This document shows positions 60,243 through 64,000 of a DNA stretch of 64,000 nucleotides, piece by piece. Source of the stretch: Vibrio hepatarius (GTDB taxonomy: Bacteria; Pseudomonadota; Gammaproteobacteria; Enterobacterales; Vibrionaceae); contig NZ_JAHKPM010000054.1 of assembly GCF_018860525.1 (NCBI RefSeq), positions 52,928-116,927 on the forward strand. The letters are read 5' to 3'. The position numbers were made by a program, and so were the translations under genes. The notes under the pieces are model-generated. The model was not told the DNA's origin. It saw only the letters and a list, made by a program, of their open reading frames with translations, and ran no database searches. Each line of letters begins with the position of its first letter. Position 1 is the stretch's first letter.

Positions 60243-60644
60243 TTATTCGAGAATTCGAACACTATCTACATCGACTTTCACTCCGCCGATATTTTTATCA
60301 ATTTCTCCTGAGAGCTGAACTTTGTTTTTTGGACTAACAGACTGACCGAACCACTTATCATGATCAATTTCAACAGTGACTTCACCAGTCGCATCAGTAA
60401 ATAAGTACATATCACCACCGAGAGAAGCCTTAATATACCCTATCAAAGTCACAGGCATATCATCGCTAAAAAAACCTGCTGCCAAAACCTGTCTTATGGT
60501 ATTGATTCCTTGATGAGGGCCGCTAAAACCCTGATTAGCAACATTTACTGCTGGATTTCCTGTAAAGCCTTGTGCAAGTACTGGAGCAATGGTGGACAAA
60601 GATAGCGTTGATATAAAGGCTGTTAAAGCCAATTTATTTTTCAT
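60243..60644 (-). CDS. BOF (YgiW/NirD-type OB-fold) exported protein
   Basis: About 133 residues from ATG 60644, chosen because it begins the signal peptide (ends V-L-A-Q at about residue 24); the longer frame does not. Bacterial OB-fold domain: V-T-L-I-G-Y-I, Y-L-F-T-D-A-T-G-E-V-T-V-E-I-D, K-V-Q-L-S-G-E-I-D. YgiW-type proteins are periplasmic and stress-related. The gene stands alone. Confidence 0.9.
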   Translation of the reverse strand: MKNKLALTAFISTLSLSTIAPVLAQGFTGNPAVNVANQGFSGPHQGINTIRQVLAAGFFSDDMPVTLIGYIKASLGGDMYLFTDATGEVTVEIDHDKWFGQSVSPKNKVQLSGEIDKNIGGVKVDVDSVRILE

Positions 60645-61207
60645 TATTAAACTCTGGTTATTTAAATATAGGTTAAAAATAATTCTAACCACCCGACACA
60701 TTCATAGGGTGAATGTAATTCTATTTTTATTGAGTTTAACGTCAATACCCATTTCAAAAGTAAGTGTAAAAGCAAGTAACCAATAGTAAAAAACTTTAAA
60801 TAACAGAAATATAACGTAAGTATGCTAGTCCTTTAGGTGTGTCTTTATAAATGTTGCGGTATTTAGCCTCACTAGCTAAATATTTAGAACGAGATTACGA
60901 TCTCTCCAGTAAAGCACATTCCTACTCAGTAGGTAGTGGTTGTGCTAACAAGCTATCGCATGCCCGTTCAAGCGGCCTGCCCCTAACACCTCCCTGTTTT
61001 AGCGTATTCCATGTTTTTGATCAATTTGCTTACAATCATACTTACCCAGCTGCATATTTATTTGCAGTATCATCCTGACTCGGGTTTGGGGGTTAACAAA
61101 ACTGATTTAGGTTTGTGTTTTATTGACCACTTCAGCCACATAGAAAACTCAAGAAAGCCGATTAATGTTAAATATGACTTTCTTGACACGCATTTTTAAC
61201 CTAGTGA
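60645..61207. other. Gene-free stretch before the MFS operon
   Basis: 563 bases. Short ORFs (60851-61078 and 61011-61199, plus) have no RBS or recognisable product. The 60930-61000 part is GC-richer than its surroundings but shows no clear attC, IS end or RNA gene. Confidence 0.5.
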
Positions 61208-62407
61208 CTATGCCAACTGGACTGGTTTTTGATCAGTGCCTGTGTTGAAGCGATACAATACAGCTAACCCCGGTAATGTCGCAATAGCAACGTATACCCC
61301 AACATAGGTAGAACTGAGCAACATTGCTTCTGTCACAATCAGTGGCGTGAGACCACCAAAGATAGACAATGCAATGTTATATCCAATCCCTAAACTGGTG
61401 GTTTGGTTTGCTGATTGTTGCCATAATAATGAGGCCAAGTTACCCAAAATAATTGCCGCCAAAGTACTAATACCAAGCACCGATAACACTTGCCAAATGA
61501 ATTCGCTAGAACCGAGTAAAGCAAACAGTGGTACGGCCAAAAACAGCATAAGCAGCGCACCTACTTTGAATGCTTGTTGCGGTGAGGAACGCTTGTCGAC
61601 AACAAACGAAAATACCAACAGCAATACCACTAACACTGACGAGTTGATCAATGCGAGGTTTTCGATGTTCATTGCCTTACCAAGGATACCACTTGCTAAG
61701 TTCTGCACATAAAACACTACAGCACCGAGAATGGAAATACAGAAGACTTTAGCAATACTCTGATGACTGAACTTACTTACCACCGCTTCTGCATTAGGTA
61801 ACTCAGGCAGAGAAAGTCGCAAATACAGGCTAACTATAATATTAGCTACACCCACCAATAAGGGTACTCTCCAGCCCCAGTCACTCATCTCTCCCGCGCT
61901 TAGATAATGTTCAAGGACAGCAACAATTAGTAGAGAAATGATAACGCCAACGATGGAGCTCGCAACAATCAAACTGCTCACACGCGAGCGTTCAGACTTC
62001 TTCGCATCATAAAGAAGGTAGTTGATCAGAGTTGGGTATTCACCACCAAAACTAAATGATTGAATCATCTGGAATAGTAAGAAAACGACAACAACGTACT
62101 GCCCGACGGTATCAACAGGAACAAACGCCATAGAGATGGTTGCTAAACCTGTCAGTAAATTACAAAAAACTAACGCACGCTTACGCCCATATTTGTCAGC
62201 GTAGCGACCAATCACGACACCACCAAAAGGCCTGATCAAAAAACGTAAGGCAAATACGCCCCACACCACCAGCTCTGAGTTCGCAATGCCTTGAGTGGCA
62301 AATAACTGGGAAATGTACATCGATATCGATGCGAATACTGCGATGTCATAAAACTCCATCGCATTGCCAAGGACAGCACTGGTACGCTGTTTCCAAGTGA
62401 GTGACAT
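61208..62407 (-). CDS. MFS transporter, metabolite:H+ symporter (ShiA/ProP-like) type
   Basis: 399 residues with 12 membrane segments. N-terminal G-N-A-M-E-F-Y-D-I-A-V-F-A-S and the loop R-P-F-G-G-V-V-I-G-R-Y-A-D-K-Y-G-R-K-R are the signatures of the metabolite:H+ symporter branch (shikimate, proline/betaine, citrate carriers). It should import an organic acid or osmolyte. The length is a little short for the branch. It is 7 bases after the VOC gene. Confidence 0.9.
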   Translation of the reverse strand: MSLTWKQRTSAVLGNAMEFYDIAVFASISMYISQLFATQGIANSELVVWGVFALRFLIRPFGGVVIGRYADKYGRKRALVFCNLLTGLATISMAFVPVDTVGQYVVVVFLLFQMIQSFSFGGEYPTLINYLLYDAKKSERSRVSSLIVASSIVGVIISLLIVAVLEHYLSAGEMSDWGWRVPLLVGVANIIVSLYLRLSLPELPNAEAVVSKFSHQSIAKVFCISILGAVVFYVQNLASGILGKAMNIENLALINSSVLVVLLLVFSFVVDKRSSPQQAFKVGALLMLFLAVPLFALLGSSEFIWQVLSVLGISTLAAIILGNLASLLWQQSANQTTSLGIGYNIALSIFGGLTPLIVTEAMLLSSTYVGVYVAIATLPGLAVLYRFNTGTDQKPVQLA

Positions 62408-62413
62408 TCTGTT

Positions 62414-62800
62414 TTACTCCTCTATAACTTCTAATTGATTTCCATCGGGATCTGAACAGAAAAAGTAACGGAAACTACCTAGCCTAGCGTTGTAAATGGT
62501 AGTAATGTTGGTGACTTCCGATAATTTTCGATGAAAGGCTTCAAGATCATTCACACGTAAAGCGAAGTGGGTTATCCCCACTCTTTTTAACGCGATTAAT
62601 GATTCGGATGTAGTTGGGGAAGAAACATCCCCATAAAAATGAAAAAGCTCGATTCTCGAGCCTTGGTTTTCCAACATATGAATGGTGACCTGCTCGTCTT
62701 GAAAACTTCGTTCAAGCTGGTAACCAAAAAATGCATAGAAATTTTGGCTGATGACTAAGTCACTGACCGTTATCGATACATGATGAAGCTGTCCAGACAT
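62414..62800 (-). CDS. VOC family (glyoxalase/dioxygenase-like) protein
   Basis: About 128 residues from ATG 62800; the upstream in-frame part overlaps the LuxR-like gene and is not family-like. L-H-H-V-S-I-T-V-S-D-L (metal His), H-M-L-E-N-Q-G-S-R-I-E-L-F (Glu), I-T-H-F-A-L-R-V-N-D-L (His) and C-S-D-P-D-G-N-Q-L-E-V-I-E (Glu) complete the two vicinal-oxygen-chelate modules. The enzymatic activity (isomerase, lyase or dioxygenase) cannot be told. Translationally close to both neighbours. Confidence 0.9.
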   Translation of the reverse strand: MSGQLHHVSITVSDLVISQNFYAFFGYQLERSFQDEQVTIHMLENQGSRIELFHFYGDVSSPTTSESLIALKRVGITHFALRVNDLEAFHRKLSEVTNITTIYNARLGSFRYFFCSDPDGNQLEVIEE

Positions 62801-63507
62801 GTGACCGCCACTCCATATTTCACCAGTTTTGTAAAAAAGACCGAATCTGGCTGACATTCACAACCAAGTTTACATTTGATGGTATAGATTCGGCGCACTT
62901 CTTCCACTTCTTTGCAACCTCTGATGACTGCCACTTCCTGAAATGTTTTCATCTCAAGGAAGTAACGCACACTAGTTAACTCATCTTGTGTCAACGTCAG
63001 ATCGCCAAAAACATACTTCTTCTCCTCAATACACTTTAGTTGAGTTGAATTTGATCTCGAAAGACCTGCGATAGAAATTGCTATCGGTTTGTCACTCCAA
63101 CACTCAAGCGCAAGATGATTGATCTTAGGACGGAACGAAATCGCCTGACTAACTACATCGCAGAGTAAAGGGGTGGTGGGTAGAGATATCGAGAGAATGT
63201 CATACTGCGAGCCCTGATTGGTTACAATATCGATGCGATTATGGCTCGCTTTCACTGATTCACGAAAATTTTGTGCGCCCTGACTATTCCACAGGTTAAT
63301 CCCTGGCTTAAGACGTGAATGCAAGTTCTTATACAATCCGTCTCCCCAATAGGCTAAATGCCATGAGTAGTTAGTTGATACAGTTTTCACTTGTTCAAGT
63401 TCAGTATCGACCCGAGAGAAAGACACCGTCTTATCGATCCCCATATATTCGATATAACGTTTGAATACATGGCACATAGCTTCCATATCAATGTTACGTA
63501 CATCCAC
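62770..63507 (-). CDS. LuxR-type regulator with divergent N-terminal sensor
   Basis: 245 residues. The C-terminal 60 residues read L-T-x-x-E-L-T-S-V-R-Y-F-L-E-M-K-T-F-Q-E-V-A, then V-E-E-V-R-R-I-Y-T-I-K-C-K-L-G-C, a LuxR-type helix-turn-helix with several replaced consensus residues. The N-terminal 160 residues resemble the layout of autoinducer- or ligand-binding domains but carry no motif I can name. A GTG start or ATG codons at residues 8 and 11 are possible. Its end overlaps the VOC gene by about 30 bases, so it is coupled to the VOC-MFS pair and is its likely regulator. Confidence 0.7.
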   Translation of the reverse strand: MDVRNIDMEAMCHVFKRYIEYMGIDKTVSFSRVDTELEQVKTVSTNYSWHLAYWGDGLYKNLHSRLKPGINLWNSQGAQNFRESVKASHNRIDIVTNQGSQYDILSISLPTTPLLCDVVSQAISFRPKINHLALECWSDKPIAISIAGLSRSNSTQLKCIEEKKYVFGDLTLTQDELTSVRYFLEMKTFQEVAVIRGCKEVEEVRRIYTIKCKLGCECQPDSVFFTKLVKYGVAVTCLDSFIMYR

Positions 63508-63557
63508 AATTTTTTAACATTATCAATAAAACAATATGCGCATAATACACTATAAAC

Positions 63558-63953
63558 TTGGTTTTACTACTGGGTGTAGGCATATACATAACTCCACCTT
63601 CATATTCCAAAATAGACTTAGTGATTTTGATAACCCACTACGAATTAATGATGAACAAAATTAGCAAATACCCAATTGTCCAAAGTAACCAGCCAATTAC
63701 ACATGTCCTCAAACGACATGGGATAAATTTGAAGGCAGAACAATTTCTTGTTGATTATTTTTTGTTAAAATCATCAGCTATAGAAAACATCGCTTTACTA
63801 TTAAGTGAAGGAATAAGTTGGTTACAGGGACAAGACCTACTTGGTTGTAGTCATTATAAGGTTGCCAAAGTAAAAAAACTGACAAAAATCAGCACAAGGC
63901 ACTTTCTAACAAGGAAATGCCCCATTTGGGGTTACGTGTCGAAGTTTGAGTAA
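63558..63953 (+). CDS. Unknown ORF, up to 131 aa
   Basis: No family recognised and no good ribosome site; internal ATGs at about 63648 and 63651 give roughly 100 residues beginning M-N-K-I-S-K. The protein is Lys-rich and helical and could be a fragment of a larger regulator or mobile-element protein. Listed with low confidence. Confidence 0.35.
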   Translation: MVLLLGVGIYITPPSYSKIDLVILITHYELMMNKISKYPIVQSNQPITHVLKRHGINLKAEQFLVDYFLLKSSAIENIALLLSEGISWLQGQDLLGCSHYKVAKVKKLTKISTRHFLTRKCPIWGYVSKFE

Positions 63954-64000
63954 AGATCATTGGGTAGGTTTGATATAGAAAAACGGCTCTTCTCCGGTTA

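Noticed and set aside
60851..61199. Two short plus-strand ORFs and a possible attC-like stretch
   Set aside because: There is no ribosome site, no recognisable product and no attC stem with matching core sites.

Overview
The window looks like a chromosomal segment of a Vibrionaceae gammaproteobacterium, most likely a Vibrio. The evidence is the housekeeping block pheS-pheT / tRNA(Cys-Gly-Leu-Gly)-pgsA / uvrC-uvrY(varA) / polB / efpL / ihfA, plus yciB-yciI, an AspS-type type II secretion pilotin, a lipase with its foldase, and VarA-, LuxR- and sigma-54-type signals. No rRNA, CRISPR array or intact insertion sequence was seen.

Layout. (1) 0-9.7 kb: an unidentified gene cut by the window edge, then a six-gene minus-strand operon (RidA, KGSADH-like aldehyde dehydrogenase, M19-dipeptidase-like protein, BCCT transporter, an unknown 572-aa protein, DUF3726). 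A LysR regulator diverges from it, and a KDPG/KHG aldolase follows. Together they suggest uptake and breakdown of a betaine-like or cyclic amine compound. (2) 10-14.4 kb: D-lactate dehydrogenase, another LysR regulator, a MATE exporter, and the decayed tail of an effector-binding-domain gene. (3) 14.6-22 kb: an AT-rich accessory block with an XRE regulator/VUT-type membrane protein module and three secreted proteins. Two of the three are full-length paralogues with the architecture of alpha-helical pore-forming toxin A subunits (XaxA/YaxA-like), one of them fused to two lectin-like Lcl/DUF1566 domains. The third is a 789-residue coiled-coil protein with its own hydrophobic segment and a C-terminal beta domain. 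This is the best candidate for an undescribed system.

(4) 22.4-29 kb: pheT-pheS, a PQQ sugar dehydrogenase, and a divergent TetR/old-yellow-enzyme pair with three operator-like palindromes. (5) 29-31.2 kb: an exported coiled-coil protein translationally coupled to a single-span membrane protein, downstream of the tRNA operon. (6) 31.7-43 kb: tRNAs, pgsA, uvrC, varA, an exported DUF3015 protein, a DUF4105 outer-membrane protein, polB, a nucleotidyltransferase with an altered active site, efpL, a DUF440 dsDNA-mimic protein, and ihfA, which is here far from pheT. (7) 43-52.8 kb: a small gene behind a sigma-54-like promoter, yciB, yciI, aspS, small envelope genes, the ynjBCD-like ABC importer with a ynjF-like CDP-alcohol phosphotransferase, an rRNA-type methyltransferase and an RluA-type pseudouridine synthase. 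(8) 52.9-64 kb: an NSS transporter, cardiolipin synthase, cystathionine beta-lyase, lipase plus foldase, an acetyltransferase, a BOF protein, a LuxR-like/VOC/MFS operon and an unknown ORF.

All functional calls come from reading motifs and gene order by eye; no database search or structure prediction was run.
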